Positions 34,751-44,178 of a stretch of 64,000 nucleotides of DNA are shown here, piece by piece. Made by a program: the position numbers and the translations under genes. Source of the DNA: Brevibacillus fluminis (lineage in GTDB: Bacteria > Bacillota > Bacilli > Brevibacillales > Brevibacillaceae); contig NZ_RHHQ01000023.1 in the NCBI RefSeq assembly GCF_003710825.1, positions 124,001 to 188,000 of the forward strand, given 5' to 3'. Numbering within the stretch: position 1 is the stretch's first letter; every line of letters begins with the position of its first letter. The notes below the pieces were generated by a model. The model saw only the letters and a program-made list of their open reading frames with translations. It was not told where the DNA came from and made no database searches.

Positions 34751-35722
34751 TTATTCTCCCGCCATCGAATAGAGATGGCAGGCGACCATTCTTCCTTCCA
34801 CTTCTTTCAACAAAGGTGCTTCTGTTTTGCAGACATCCATACATGCCCAGCAACGCGTATGAAACTTACATCCTTTGGGAGGATTGGATGGTGAGGGTAA
34901 GTCCCCCGTTAACAGGATCCGTTCTTTTTTTTCATCTGGATCAGAAACGGGAACGGAAGAGAGAAGCGATTGTGCGTACGGATGCATCGGTCTTTGAAAC
35001 AGCTCTTCTTTTTTCGCCAGCTCTATGACTTCGCCCAAGTACATGACTGCTACTCGATCAGCAATATGTTCGACGACTCGTAAATCATGAGAAATAAAGA
35101 GGATTGTGAGGGAAAACTGCTCCTGCAAATCCTGCAGCAAATTGAGAATCTGAGATTGAATCGATACATCCAGAGCGGAAACCGGCTCGTCGGCAATAAT
35201 AAGCTTTGGTCTGAGCATCAAAGCCCGCGCAATCCCGATCCTTTGCCGTTGCCCGCCTGAAAATTCATGCGCGTATCGTGAGAGGTGCCTTTTGCTCAAA
35301 CCGACAATTTCGATCGTCTCTTCGATCAGCGATTGTCTATCTTCCTTTGGGATGTGATGGGCAATCAGCGGTTCTGTTAAAATGTGCTGAATCGTCAGCT
35401 TAGGATTCAGCGTATCAAAAGGATTTTGAAATACCATTTGCATATTACGCCTTACGTTGTGCATGTCGGCTTTGGTAAAGGTACGGATGTTGTTGCCTTG
35501 GAACACGATCTCGCCATCAGTCGGCTCAACCAAGCGCAAAATGCACCTTCCAAGAGTCGATTTGCCGCATCCTGATTCCCCGACGATGCCCAATGTTTCT
35601 CCTTCGTTTACCGTCACATTCACGCCGTTGACAGCGTGTACATAGGTTGGCTGTTGGAACCACCCTTTGCTGGCGAGAAACCGCTTCTGCAAATTTTTCA
35701 CTTCCAAGAGAGGCGTCGTCAT
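34751..35722 (-). CDS. oppF: oligopeptide ABC transporter ATP-binding protein OppF-like (block B)
   Basis: A 323-residue ABC ATPase: Walker [10 protein letters not shown], signature FSGGQRQRIGIARAL, Walker B LIIADEP, and the C-terminal extension with cysteines (KGCKFHTRCWACMDVC) typical of Opp/Dpp ATPases. It starts with an ATG overlapping the oppD stop by four bases. With OppD it energises the import of peptides through OppBC. Confidence 0.93.
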   Translation of the reverse strand: MTTPLLEVKNLQKRFLASKGWFQQPTYVHAVNGVNVTVNEGETLGIVGESGCGKSTLGRCILRLVEPTDGEIVFQGNNIRTFTKADMHNVRRNMQMVFQNPFDTLNPKLTIQHILTEPLIAHHIPKEDRQSLIEETIEIVGLSKRHLSRYAHEFSGGQRQRIGIARALMLRPKLIIADEPVSALDVSIQSQILNLLQDLQEQFSLTILFISHDLRVVEHIADRVAVMYLGEVIELAKKEELFQRPMHPYAQSLLSSVPVSDPDEKKERILLTGDLPSPSNPPKGCKFHTRCWACMDVCKTEAPLLKEVEGRMVACHLYSMAGE

Positions 35723-36708
35723 ACATTCACCGCCGATCTCTTATCTAATTCTTGATACAGCCAGCACCGACATTGGGACTGCTCATCCACAGCCATCAAC
35801 TGGGGATTCTGTTCGGCACAAATGGGCATGGCTTTATCGCATCGCGGAGCAAAGCGGCAGCCTTTGGGATATTCGTCTGGGGCCGGTACACTTCCGGCGA
35901 TGCTGTTCAGACGCTTCTGTCCTTTTGCCTTATGCGGAGTGGAATGGATCAAGCCGATGGTGTATGGATGCTTCGGGTTTCGCAGCAGCGTACGGACATC
36001 TGCTGATTCAATGACCTGCCCCGCATACATCACCATCACCCGGTCACAAGTCTCGGCAACAACTCCCAAATCATGTGTGATCATGATCAGAGACATGCCC
36101 AATTCCACGCGGACTTTTTGAATCAAATCCAGAATTTGTGCCTGAATCGTCACATCGAGAGCTGTTGTCGGCTCATCCGCAATCAATAGCTTCGGGCTGC
36201 AAGCGATCGCCATCGCAATCATGACACGCTGTCTCATCCCTCCAGATAAACGATGAGGGTATTCGTTGTAGATTTCATTCGCTCGTGAAATCCCTACCTG
36301 TGTAAGTAGCTCAATCGACTTTTGCTTTGCTTGCGCGCGCTTCATACCTTCATGCTTTTCGAGTCCTTCACTCATTTGCTTGCCGATTGTCAAAACAGGA
36401 TTAAGCGCGGTCATCGGCTCCTGAAAGATCATCGCCATTTCTTTTCCTCTGATTTTTTGCATCACTTTTTCGTTAAACGCCAATAGTTCAGTACCGTTTA
36501 ACTGAATGCTTCCTTCAATTTTTCCATTCTTCCCGAGCAAGCGCATGATAGAGAGGGAGGTAACGCTTTTCCCGCACCCAGACTCTCCAACGATTCCCAG
36601 GGATTCTCCTTTCCCGACGTACAGAGAAAGATCATCCACTACCTTGAATTCTTTATTATTTTTTGTAAACGTAGTTGTCAAACCGTACACTTCCAGTACG
36701 TTAGTCAT
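35719..36708 (-). CDS. oppD: oligopeptide ABC transporter ATP-binding protein OppD-like (block B)
   Basis: A 329-residue ABC ATPase: Walker [10 protein letters not shown], signature [14 protein letters not shown], Walker [13 protein letters not shown], and a C-terminal cysteine-containing region (GCRFAPRCDKAMPIC). The start at 36708 has AAGGAGG seven bases upstream; the longer frame opening at 36789 would overlap oppC. It is partner of the OppF at 34751. Confidence 0.93.
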   Translation of the reverse strand: MTNVLEVYGLTTTFTKNNKEFKVVDDLSLYVGKGESLGIVGESGCGKSVTSLSIMRLLGKNGKIEGSIQLNGTELLAFNEKVMQKIRGKEMAMIFQEPMTALNPVLTIGKQMSEGLEKHEGMKRAQAKQKSIELLTQVGISRANEIYNEYPHRLSGGMRQRVMIAMAIACSPKLLIADEPTTALDVTIQAQILDLIQKVRVELGMSLIMITHDLGVVAETCDRVMVMYAGQVIESADVRTLLRNPKHPYTIGLIHSTPHKAKGQKRLNSIAGSVPAPDEYPKGCRFAPRCDKAMPICAEQNPQLMAVDEQSQCRCWLYQELDKRSAVNV

Positions 36709-36754
36709 GTTGTCCCCTCCTTGCAACTGAATGAAAGCTGATTTTTTACCGTGT

Positions 36755-37642
36755 CTATGCTTTCGGGTCAAAAATATCGCGTAGGGCATCGCCTAGCATG
36801 TATACGGTAAAAACTACGACAGTTATCGCGATTCCCGGAAACGTCGCCAGCCACCATGCTTCCCCCAAATAATCCTTGCCTTCACTCAGCATCGTTCCCC
36901 ACTCAGGAGTAGGCGGTTGCGCTCCAAGGCCGATAAACCCGAGTGCGGATGTACTTAAAATTGCGCTTCCAATGAACATAGTCGTATACACGATTAGTAT
37001 ATTAGAAATATTTGGAATCAGCTGATTGATAATTATCCACCAGTTGGAGCTTCCGATTGACCGACTTGCTTCCACATACCCTGCTCCCTTGACGGTTAGA
37101 GCTGCCCCTCGGACGAGGATAGAAAAAGCGGGTACGGACGAGATGCCGATTGCAATCAAGGCATTTTCCTGACTGGGCCCAAGGACTGCTACGATCGCCA
37201 AAGCCAATACAATCCCTGGCAACGCGAGCAAGACATCCATGATCCGCATCATCACGTTATCAAATAATCCTCCCAAATAGGCGCTTGTCACACCGATGAG
37301 CGTTCCGGTTACAAACGTCATTGCAGACGCCATCACCGCTACTGTCAACGTCACCCTAGTTCCATACAGCAAACGCGATAATATATCGCGGCCAATCGCA
37401 TCCGTCCCAAGCCAAAATTCCTTCGATGGACCTTGCATAAAAGCTTCGTAATACGTTTTGGTCGGATCGTGTGGAGCAATCCAAGGACCGATGATACCGA
37501 TTACAATAATACCCAGCATCATCATGAAACTAAATCGTGCTTTCTTTTGTTGCATAATCTTTCCTAGCAATTCAAAACGGGGAAGAGACCTTTTTTTACG
37601 CCCTATCGAATCGACGGAAATCATTTTGTTGACCTGGCCCAT
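36755..37642 (-). CDS. oppC: oligopeptide ABC transporter permease OppC-like (block B)
   Basis: A 295-residue permease with an N-terminal helix after a basic cytosolic lead, the GTDAIGRDILSRLLYGTRVTL segment typical of OppC/DppC, six predicted membrane helices and the EASRSIGSSNWW coupling loop (EAA motif). The ATG at 37642 is separated from the oppB stop by one base. Confidence 0.93.
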   Translation of the reverse strand: MGQVNKMISVDSIGRKKRSLPRFELLGKIMQQKKARFSFMMMLGIIVIGIIGPWIAPHDPTKTYYEAFMQGPSKEFWLGTDAIGRDILSRLLYGTRVTLTVAVMASAMTFVTGTLIGVTSAYLGGLFDNVMMRIMDVLLALPGIVLALAIVAVLGPSQENALIAIGISSVPAFSILVRGAALTVKGAGYVEASRSIGSSNWWIIINQLIPNISNILIVYTTMFIGSAILSTSALGFIGLGAQPPTPEWGTMLSEGKDYLGEAWWLATFPGIAITVVVFTVYMLGDALRDIFDPKA

Positions 37643-37643
37643 A

Positions 37644-38582
37644 CTACACTCCCTCTCGTTTTACCGTGTAGTCGATACGTGGATCAAGGATGGCGTACAA
37701 CACGTCAATTACGATCACGACAAGAACGTAAATCGCACCGATAAACAATGTCGTTCCCTGTATCATGGGGAAATCCCGCGAGCTGATCGCTTGAATCGCC
37801 AATGTCCCTATTCCCGGCCAGTTGAATACTTGCTCAACAATGACAGCCCCGCCTAACAGTCCCGCGAATTCTAGTCCGATTACCGCAACAATCGGGATCA
37901 TCACGTTGCGAAATGCGTGCCGCAGTAGCACAAGTCGCTCACTCATGCCTTTTGCACGAGCTGTGCGGATGTAGTCATTGGATAAGACTTCCACCATGCC
38001 CGCACGTGTCAATCGACTGATCGATGTCGCCATCAAAGTACCGAGCGTGAACGCAGGCAGTACGATATCCATGAATCCGGTGCCTCCTGCGATCGGAAAC
38101 CAGCCCAAGTGCACAGAAAACACCAAAATCACAAGAAGACCTAACCAGAAACCTGGCAGCGCCATGCCAAAGGTTGACAACGTCATGATGAAGCTATCAA
38201 TAAACGTATCTTTCCATCTTGCAGCAAGGACTCCCATGCCTATTCCGACAACAACAGCAACACCTAGACTTGCCACTGCCATTTTCGCCGTTGCTGGAAA
38301 GCGCTCTGCAATTTCCGTGCTTACGGGTCTTCCTGTCTTGAGTGACGTACCCAAATCTCCTTTTACTACCCCAGACGCATAGCTGAGATACTGAGTCACG
38401 AGAGGCTTATTAAGCCCAAGCTCTTCTCGCAGCGCCTCGATTTGTTCAACCGTTGCCCGCTGACCGAGCATAATACGTACCGGATCGCCAGGGATGAAAT
38501 GAATGAGCATAAAGGTAAAAATCGAGAGTCCAAAGAGAACAATGACACCCGAAATAAGTCGTTTGAAAATGTATTGCTTCAT
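37644..38582 (-). CDS. oppB: oligopeptide ABC transporter permease OppB-like (block B)
   Basis: A 312-residue permease: IFKRLISGVIVLFGLSIFTF start, MLIHFIPGDPVRIMLG, LGLNKPLVTQYLSYASGVVKGDLG and the coupling loop YIRTARAKGMSERLVLLRHAFRN, all typical of OppB/DppB. The start at 38582 agrees with family length; the frame itself is open to 38720, overlapping the S12 gene. It lies 19 bases behind the S12 gene at 38602. Confidence 0.92.
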   Translation of the reverse strand: MKQYIFKRLISGVIVLFGLSIFTFMLIHFIPGDPVRIMLGQRATVEQIEALREELGLNKPLVTQYLSYASGVVKGDLGTSLKTGRPVSTEIAERFPATAKMAVASLGVAVVVGIGMGVLAARWKDTFIDSFIMTLSTFGMALPGFWLGLLVILVFSVHLGWFPIAGGTGFMDIVLPAFTLGTLMATSISRLTRAGMVEVLSNDYIRTARAKGMSERLVLLRHAFRNVMIPIVAVIGLEFAGLLGGAVIVEQVFNWPGIGTLAIQAISSRDFPMIQGTTLFIGAIYVLVVIVIDVLYAILDPRIDYTVKREGV

Positions 38583-38601
38583 GATGTGTTCACACCCATC
38601 C

Positions 38602-39687
38602 TTATGGAATGATGTACGGTCGTTCAAATATAATATTTTCGACTGCTTCAAGAGTCTTTTCCGTCCACTGATGTTCCTGATCCACGTTTGTAAGATAAAT
38701 AATCGTTTTATCTGTCTCAATATATCGTCGTAACCAGCTTCGATACCCCGGCCAGCTTCCGCCGTGTTGGACCACTTTTCCTATCACCTGATCTTCTTTC
38801 AGTCGCCAGCCATAACCATAATTAGACATACTGTTGTCAGAAAGCCGCACTGGGGAAAAGGCTTTTTCTAGCGTTTCTTTCTTGACCAGTTTTTCTGTGT
38901 AAAGCGCTCTGTCCCACTTGCGTAAGTCATCCAGAGTTGAGCTGACAGCGCCGTCTCCCTGAATGCCATCCAGATGAATGACAAAATCGTGCTCACTTGA
39001 TTCATCGGGCAACACAAATGCTTCAGATGGGGCAGAATATACATAACCATACGCGTAATGCTGGATCAACTGAGGAGAATATCTTCGGTTGTACACGCTC
39101 GTGTTGTGCATATTAAGTGGTTGAAAAATATGCTTTTGCAAGAAATCTGCAAATGGTGTGTCTGCTACGTGGTCTACAATGGAGGCCAATAAAGCATAGC
39201 CGGTATTGCTGTACTCATACTTTTCATTCGGTTGAAACAAGATGTCTGGTCGATGCTTTTGTAGCTGATCGAGAATGTCTTGATTCGTAGCAATTTTCGT
39301 TTTATCCCAGCAATGAGAAAATAGCTCCATGTAATCAGGCAAACCGGATGTGTGCACCAGTAGATTCTCTACGGTAATATTGGCATAGGGAAAATCCGGA
39401 AAGAAGTTGTCCACTTTATCTGAATAATCGAGCTTCCCTTGTTCTTGCAGGATCATGATGCCCATTGCTGTAAACGCCTTGGAAACCGATGCGAGTTCAA
39501 ATACCGAATCCGGTGACAATTTTTCAGCTGTTTCCCGATTGGCCAACCCTATGGAGTTTTGATAGAAAGGGTTCCCTTCTTCCAAAATCAATAGGTTCCC
39601 GCTCCAATTGTTTTGTTCAGCAATTGTTGAAAGAAGCTCGTCAAGCTGGCGGCATCTCACATCACTTGCGTTGGCTCGCTGTGTCAT
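38602..39687 (-). CDS. S12 family serine hydrolase (block B, second of pair)
   Basis: A 361-residue class C beta-lactamase-fold protein: Ser67-x-x-Lys70 (LASVSKAF), Tyr-Ser-Asn in KYEYSNTGYALLAS, His-Gly-Gly in VQHGGSWPGY. No signal peptide is seen. Its ATG overlaps the stop of the S12 gene at 39684 by four bases, so the two are coupled. It is close to the protein at 48354 (both have an LDGI.GDG segment) and to the fragment at 55188. Likely a D-specific or broad peptidase/esterase on imported peptides. Confidence 0.87.
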   Translation of the reverse strand: MTQRANASDVRCRQLDELLSTIAEQNNWSGNLLILEEGNPFYQNSIGLANRETAEKLSPDSVFELASVSKAFTAMGIMILQEQGKLDYSDKVDNFFPDFPYANITVENLLVHTSGLPDYMELFSHCWDKTKIATNQDILDQLQKHRPDILFQPNEKYEYSNTGYALLASIVDHVADTPFADFLQKHIFQPLNMHNTSVYNRRYSPQLIQHYAYGYVYSAPSEAFVLPDESSEHDFVIHLDGIQGDGAVSSTLDDLRKWDRALYTEKLVKKETLEKAFSPVRLSDNSMSNYGYGWRLKEDQVIGKVVQHGGSWPGYRSWLRRYIETDKTIIYLTNVDQEHQWTEKTLEAVENIIFERPYIIP

Positions 39688-41150
39688 TTTTCGTTTCCCC
39701 CACTCGCCTTATTTTCAAACGTATTTGCAGCTACCTCTTTCGAAAATTGTCTCCCAGCAAAAGCCATCCGAACAATCTCATTCTTCCCAGCTCTGATAAA
39801 CCGTACGGAGGAATCTGTTCCAAAAGCCCGGACGACAAAAAGATCTTCAGCAAATGGTCTCAACACGTAGTTTTCTCCTAAAAAGGAGAGCATCAGTTGA
39901 CCATTATCCAAGCTGATCGGCAATGTCCCAAACTCACTAGAGTGATAATCCCCCACGATTTGATGCAACGCTTCCTCAGATACGGAATAATTCTTGCTAT
40001 CCAGATGAGAGGATTCAGGAGGACGGTTTTCCAGACTATTTAGTGCACCCGACATGATCGCCAGAACCGGCGACAATTCGATATTGGACAGCGCCACTCC
40101 GGCCAGTCCTGTTTCGGGAAAGAAGCACATATGAGCGGTAACCCCTTTTATACCACCACTATGTTCAACCAACTTTTTTCCATAGTAGTCAGAAGTGATA
40201 ATCAAGCCGTACCCGTAAAACTGACCAGGTGTCATATCAGTCGGAAAATAAGGCGTCATCATCTGTTCTACACTTTCAGGTGTCAGGATACGGCTTCCCC
40301 CGGATGTAAGCCCACCTTTGCAGAACATGTCCGTATATCGCAGCATATCCCGCACCGTTGATTTCAATGCTCCTGCCCCCCGGGAAGCAGGGAAATCCCA
40401 CCAATTTGGAGATGAGACTACTTCCTTGTGATCGCCGCTGTCTCGCATGATATACAGATTTGTAATATTGTCATACCCATTCAGCTCTTCCAAGAAAAAG
40501 CCAGTGTGCTCCATCCCGATTGGTTCAAGGATGTGCTCTTTGACATACAACTCATACGACTTGCCGCTGACGCGATTGATGATCGCCCCCAGCAAGGCGA
40601 AGCAATCATTGGAATAACTGAACTCTGTACCTGGAGACCCTAAAAGCTCTACATCTAACGTAGAAATAACCTGCATCAATTCTTCGTACGTATCGATTGG
40701 CACCGTATCAGCTCTATTGCAGTCCGGGAATGAATGGTCTTCTGCCCCATTCGCTTCCATGCTTCGCATCACCGTTGCAAAAAATGTTGGCAAGGGAGGA
40801 ATGCCACTCGTATTCGTCATAAAATGATGAATCGTGATTTGCCCAACATCACTATTTTTCAATTGGAATTCCGGCAAGTATTTCACTACAGGATCATGTA
40901 CGGATAACTTACCAGCTTCCTGTAATTGCATGATTGCCACACAAGTAAAGGATTTCGTTATGGATCCAATACCAAATACCGTATCGATCGTAACGCCTAA
41001 CTGCCGTTCCACATCCCGGAAGCCAAATCCGTTTTTATAGAAGAGTTGACCATCTTGTGCCAATCCGATACTAACACCGGGAACATTACCTTCTGTCGTC
41101 CAGTTTTGAGCATACTTTTCAAAAGACTCAACCCATCCGTTATTTTGCAT
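39684..41150 (-). CDS. S12 family serine hydrolase (block B, first of pair)
   Basis: A 488-residue S12 hydrolase: Ser63-x-x-Lys66 (GSITKSF), Tyr-Ser-Asn in FSYSNDCFALLGA, His-Ser-Gly in VEHSGGIKGV, and a C-terminal domain like that of the 22143 protein (YHSSEFGTLPI), which is its closest relative in the window. GGAGGAGA lies a few bases before ATG 41150. It follows the first binding protein of block B by 43 bases. Substrate inferred to be peptides imported by the same operon. Confidence 0.87.
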   Translation of the reverse strand: MQNNGWVESFEKYAQNWTTEGNVPGVSIGLAQDGQLFYKNGFGFRDVERQLGVTIDTVFGIGSITKSFTCVAIMQLQEAGKLSVHDPVVKYLPEFQLKNSDVGQITIHHFMTNTSGIPPLPTFFATVMRSMEANGAEDHSFPDCNRADTVPIDTYEELMQVISTLDVELLGSPGTEFSYSNDCFALLGAIINRVSGKSYELYVKEHILEPIGMEHTGFFLEELNGYDNITNLYIMRDSGDHKEVVSSPNWWDFPASRGAGALKSTVRDMLRYTDMFCKGGLTSGGSRILTPESVEQMMTPYFPTDMTPGQFYGYGLIITSDYYGKKLVEHSGGIKGVTAHMCFFPETGLAGVALSNIELSPVLAIMSGALNSLENRPPESSHLDSKNYSVSEEALHQIVGDYHSSEFGTLPISLDNGQLMLSFLGENYVLRPFAEDLFVVRAFGTDSSVRFIRAGKNEIVRMAFAGRQFSKEVAANTFENKASGGNEK

Positions 41151-41193
41151 AAGCGTCTCTCCTCCATTCAAATATAGATCGTCTTATTGCTTG

Positions 41194-42801
41194 TTAGTTC
41201 TCGATCCAGCTGTCATTATAGGTGGGCATGATAGATGTCCACTTCACTCCTTTTACTCGCGAATTTATGACAGTAAAGACCTTATCGAAATAGATTGGGA
41301 CAACATACGCTTGCTCAGCTATACGTTTTTGTACATCCTTATACACTTGGTTTCTGGCATCAATCTGTATGGTTATACGCCCTTTCAAAAGGAGAGCATC
41401 CAGTATGTCATCTTTTATACCAGCCATGTTGTAGCCACCGTTGGAATAAAAATAAAAGTATAAAATATCTGGATCATCATACGCACCGGACATTAGCGTT
41501 AGATCAAAATTCCCTTTGACTGCTTCCTGCAAATACGTTGCTAGTTCTAGCTTCTGAATCGTAATTTTAATACCAGCTTCCCCCAGCATTGCTTGTATCA
41601 ATTGGGCTTCTTTGTCAATATCTGAACTACTAAGCAAATCCAGACTAAGTGTTTTCCCGTCCTTTTCTCTCACACCACTTCCGTTAACTTTCCAACCAGC
41701 GTCGTCCAACAATTTCTTTGCTTCGTCCACATTATACTGATACCCATACTTCTCTAAGGATTTGTCATACCCTAGCGTTGCTGGAGATAATGGCGTTTGG
41801 GCTACTTCCGCATCTCCCTGCATAACAGCTTGGATAATGGCTTTTTTATTGACGAGCATATTTAATGCTTGACGCACCTTAATATCCTGAAACTCCGGTC
41901 TTCTCAGATTCATCTCCAGCAGCATACCCACTCCAGACCGTAAACGCTCCATAACTTGATATTTCGGATTGTTTTGAAATTTTTTCGCTTCTTTAACAGG
42001 TACCTCCGTTGCTACATCAATCGCACCACTCTCTAGCGCTGACAACCTCAGATTGGTGTCAGGAATCGATTTTATGACAAGTTTGTCCGCTCTTGGAGGA
42101 CCTTGATTTTCATAATAGGGCTCTCCCCAGTGAAAAGCTTCATTTCTAACAAAGGTGACTTCGCCCGTTTTCCAGCTCTCAAACTTCCACGGCCCTACTC
42201 CTACAGGATTCCGGCCGTAAGCCTCTCCAGCCTTTTCAATCGCTTTCAACGATAACGGCTGCGAGGAATTAATCCCTAACGTATAGAGAAAGGCTGCATT
42301 GGGTTCATATAGTTCCAGAACGAGAGTATGATCGTCTGGCGCTTTCACACTTTTTACTGGAGCCATTAATTCACCGACTGTCATTGCTTTCGTCTCCGGA
42401 TTGCGAGCGCGATCGAAGGTTTCCTTAAAACTTTTTGCGGTCAGAGGTGTCCCATCGTGAAAGGTAATCCCGGAACGAATGGTAAAGGTCAACGTTTTGC
42501 CATCCTCTGAAATTTTATAGTCACTTGCAAGAGAGGGCTTGTATTCATTTGTGGCAGGATCTTTATAGAGCAGAGATCCACCCAGCAACCAGGTATAGAC
42601 CTCAGCTGTTCCAGCAGACTTCTGGCCATCTAACGTATCCGGTTCATAAGGGTACGCTACTGTAATGGTTCCGCCCATTTTTGGTTTGGCACTCTTTTGT
42701 TGCTCAGCTGGTTCATTTGTTTGACTGCTGCAGCCAACCATCATGAACATACAAAGAGTCACAAATCCCCTCAAAAAGATTCTTCGCTTGTTTTTCTTCA
42801 T
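41194..42801 (-). CDS. peptide-binding lipoprotein (SBP family 5), first gene of block B
   Basis: A 535-residue lipoprotein (lipobox MVGC, Cys24). Landmarks: TITVAYPYEPDTLDGQKSAG, FHDGTPLTAKSFKETFDRA and YGRNPVGVGPWKFESWKTGE. The last is shared with the binding protein at 29593. GGGGGGA lies about ten bases before the ATG. It heads an apparent 11-gene operon reaching to 29593; a promoter and a cre box lie upstream at 42897-42937. It captures peptides for OppBCDF. Confidence 0.92.
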   Translation of the reverse strand: MKKNKRRIFLRGFVTLCMFMMVGCSSQTNEPAEQQKSAKPKMGGTITVAYPYEPDTLDGQKSAGTAEVYTWLLGGSLLYKDPATNEYKPSLASDYKISEDGKTLTFTIRSGITFHDGTPLTAKSFKETFDRARNPETKAMTVGELMAPVKSVKAPDDHTLVLELYEPNAAFLYTLGINSSQPLSLKAIEKAGEAYGRNPVGVGPWKFESWKTGEVTFVRNEAFHWGEPYYENQGPPRADKLVIKSIPDTNLRLSALESGAIDVATEVPVKEAKKFQNNPKYQVMERLRSGVGMLLEMNLRRPEFQDIKVRQALNMLVNKKAIIQAVMQGDAEVAQTPLSPATLGYDKSLEKYGYQYNVDEAKKLLDDAGWKVNGSGVREKDGKTLSLDLLSSSDIDKEAQLIQAMLGEAGIKITIQKLELATYLQEAVKGNFDLTLMSGAYDDPDILYFYFYSNGGYNMAGIKDDILDALLLKGRITIQIDARNQVYKDVQKRIAEQAYVVPIYFDKVFTVINSRVKGVKWTSIMPTYNDSWIEN

Positions 42802-42896
42802 ATGACTACAGTCCCCCCTACTTCACTTTTCTCTCTTAAAGTACTTCCGATATATGACTGATGATTTCACCTCCTTCGCATTCGGTACGCCATTCT

Positions 42897-42911
42897 TGTT
42901 AGCGCTTCCAT
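42897..42911 (-). promoter_or_regulatory. cre box (CcpA site) at the block B promoter
   Basis: The minus strand reads ATGGAAGCGCTAACA, a full match to the relaxed cre consensus WTGNAANCGNWNNCW. It overlaps the -10 and start region of the promoter TTGTAC-N17-TATATG (42909-42937). Binding there would repress, so the peptide operon is probably shut down by preferred sugars. Confidence 0.6.
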
Positions 42912-42937
42912 ATAAAAGTGTAAGACAAAGAGTACAA
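42909..42937 (-). promoter_or_regulatory. sigma-A promoter of block B
   Basis: TTGTAC (42932-42937), 17 bases, TATATG (42909-42914) on the minus strand, directly after the stop of the MerR gene. Confidence 0.5.
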
Positions 42938-43960
42938 TTACTCTTTATCCAGCTGCTGAAGCTTCCACTGTAATGCTTGGTAGAATAACTCATTTGTTTT
43001 CAAATACGATTGCAGACTTGGGTACAAGATAAAGGCAATTCTTCTGAAACGTTCGAGATTTTCTGACTGCATTGAAAGCATCTTTTCTGCAAACCGCCGG
43101 AAAAATGACTCCGAGACAGGAGGTTCGTCAACATCGGCAAACAGCAAGACATACTCTTGAACGTTCGCCTGTACGAAAGGACTGTCAGGAGTTGCATGTT
43201 GTTCCGCTAACTTCAACAACTGTTTATGGTTTTTCATCATTTTGGCGCTCCACATCTCAACGCTGATTCTCGGTAGATGAACGACTTCCAGGTAGGACAG
43301 AAAATCTTTCTTCAACTCCCGAACAATCTGTGAATCATTAAACATTTCCTCCAACTCATCTAATGCAGCCGTTTGTGCTGCCGAAAGCTTACCATCCAGC
43401 AAAGTAGAGACTTTAACCCCAAGTAAAAAAATCTCTCGCCATTCAACCGGAAATTGTTCAGGGAAAACGGACAAGAACATTTTTTCCAAAATAAACTTTT
43501 CACGTGCCAATGTATTTGCTGAAATTGATTCAACCAATTCGTACATAAAGCGGAGAGAATCAGTGCCACCCTTACTCTGCTTGGTCTGTTCCAAAATGGA
43601 TTTCATGCTGGCAAGCATACGCATTTGGTTGTCCAACGCTTCCATTTGCCAATCTATTGCCGTATCAACAGCTATATCCCCGGATATTATTTTTTGAATC
43701 TCATCAATGCCAAAATTCAGATATCGGAGAGTAAGAATCAGTTTTAATCGCCATATTTCCTCCGCCGCATACAAACGATGACCGCCAGACGTTATCTCTG
43801 CAGGTGAGAGCAGGCCGATCTCGTCGTAATAACGGATAGTGGGTACAGTAGATCCTGTGATTTTCGCTACTTGTCCGATGGAGAACTTCACGTCTTTTGC
43901 TGTCGGATCAGTCTGTTGATCTTGTGTGGTGTCTACTCTGTTTCTCGAATTTGCATGCAC
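42938..43960 (-). CDS. MerR-family transcriptional regulator
   Basis: A 340-residue regulator. The MerR winged helix lies at about residues 25-95 (FSIGQVAKITGSTVPTIRYYDEIGLLSPAEITSGGHRLY), then a dimerisation helix, then a long alpha-helical ligand domain of unknown type (FPEQFPVEWREIF, LADVDEPPVSESFFRRF). GTG at 43960 has GGAGG upstream. Its promoter at 43981-44011 carries the MerR hallmark of a 19-bp spacer filled by an inverted repeat, so it controls itself. It stands directly before block B and may also regulate that operon, but I found no second copy of the site there. Confidence 0.87.
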   Translation of the reverse strand: MHANSRNRVDTTQDQQTDPTAKDVKFSIGQVAKITGSTVPTIRYYDEIGLLSPAEITSGGHRLYAAEEIWRLKLILTLRYLNFGIDEIQKIISGDIAVDTAIDWQMEALDNQMRMLASMKSILEQTKQSKGGTDSLRFMYELVESISANTLAREKFILEKMFLSVFPEQFPVEWREIFLLGVKVSTLLDGKLSAAQTAALDELEEMFNDSQIVRELKKDFLSYLEVVHLPRISVEMWSAKMMKNHKQLLKLAEQHATPDSPFVQANVQEYVLLFADVDEPPVSESFFRRFAEKMLSMQSENLERFRRIAFILYPSLQSYLKTNELFYQALQWKLQQLDKE

Positions 43961-43980
43961 GTTGCAACACCTCCAAAGCA

Positions 43981-44011
43981 ATTATAAAACCTCAAGTAAC
44001 TTGAGATTCAA
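43981..44011 (-). promoter_or_regulatory. MerR-type promoter with 19-bp spacer and palindromic operator
   Basis: On the minus strand TTGAAT (44006-44011), a 19-base spacer, TATAAT (43981-43986). The spacer contains CTCAAGTTACTTGAG, a near-perfect dyad very like SoxR/MerR-family operators. The over-long spacer is the classic sign of activation by DNA twisting. Transcription would start almost at the ribosome site of the MerR gene. Confidence 0.8.
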
Positions 44012-44104
44012 GTGGAAAGATGAGTAATCTAATTTCTCATGCGGCACTTTACGGGGATATTCCCTCGTAAATTTTTCCTTGATGCACATATATCGATGTA
44101 AACA

Positions 44105-44140
44105 ATAAAAAAGCCCATTCAGTTTACTTACTGAACAGGC
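44105..44140 (-). terminator. terminator of the C39-like peptidase gene
   Basis: On the minus strand GCCTGTTCAGT pairs with ACTGAATGGGC around a six-base loop and is followed by TTTTTT. Confidence 0.8.
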
Positions 44141-44178
44141 GATAATTCCAAGCGGAATCCTCTTAATAAGCAAAAATA

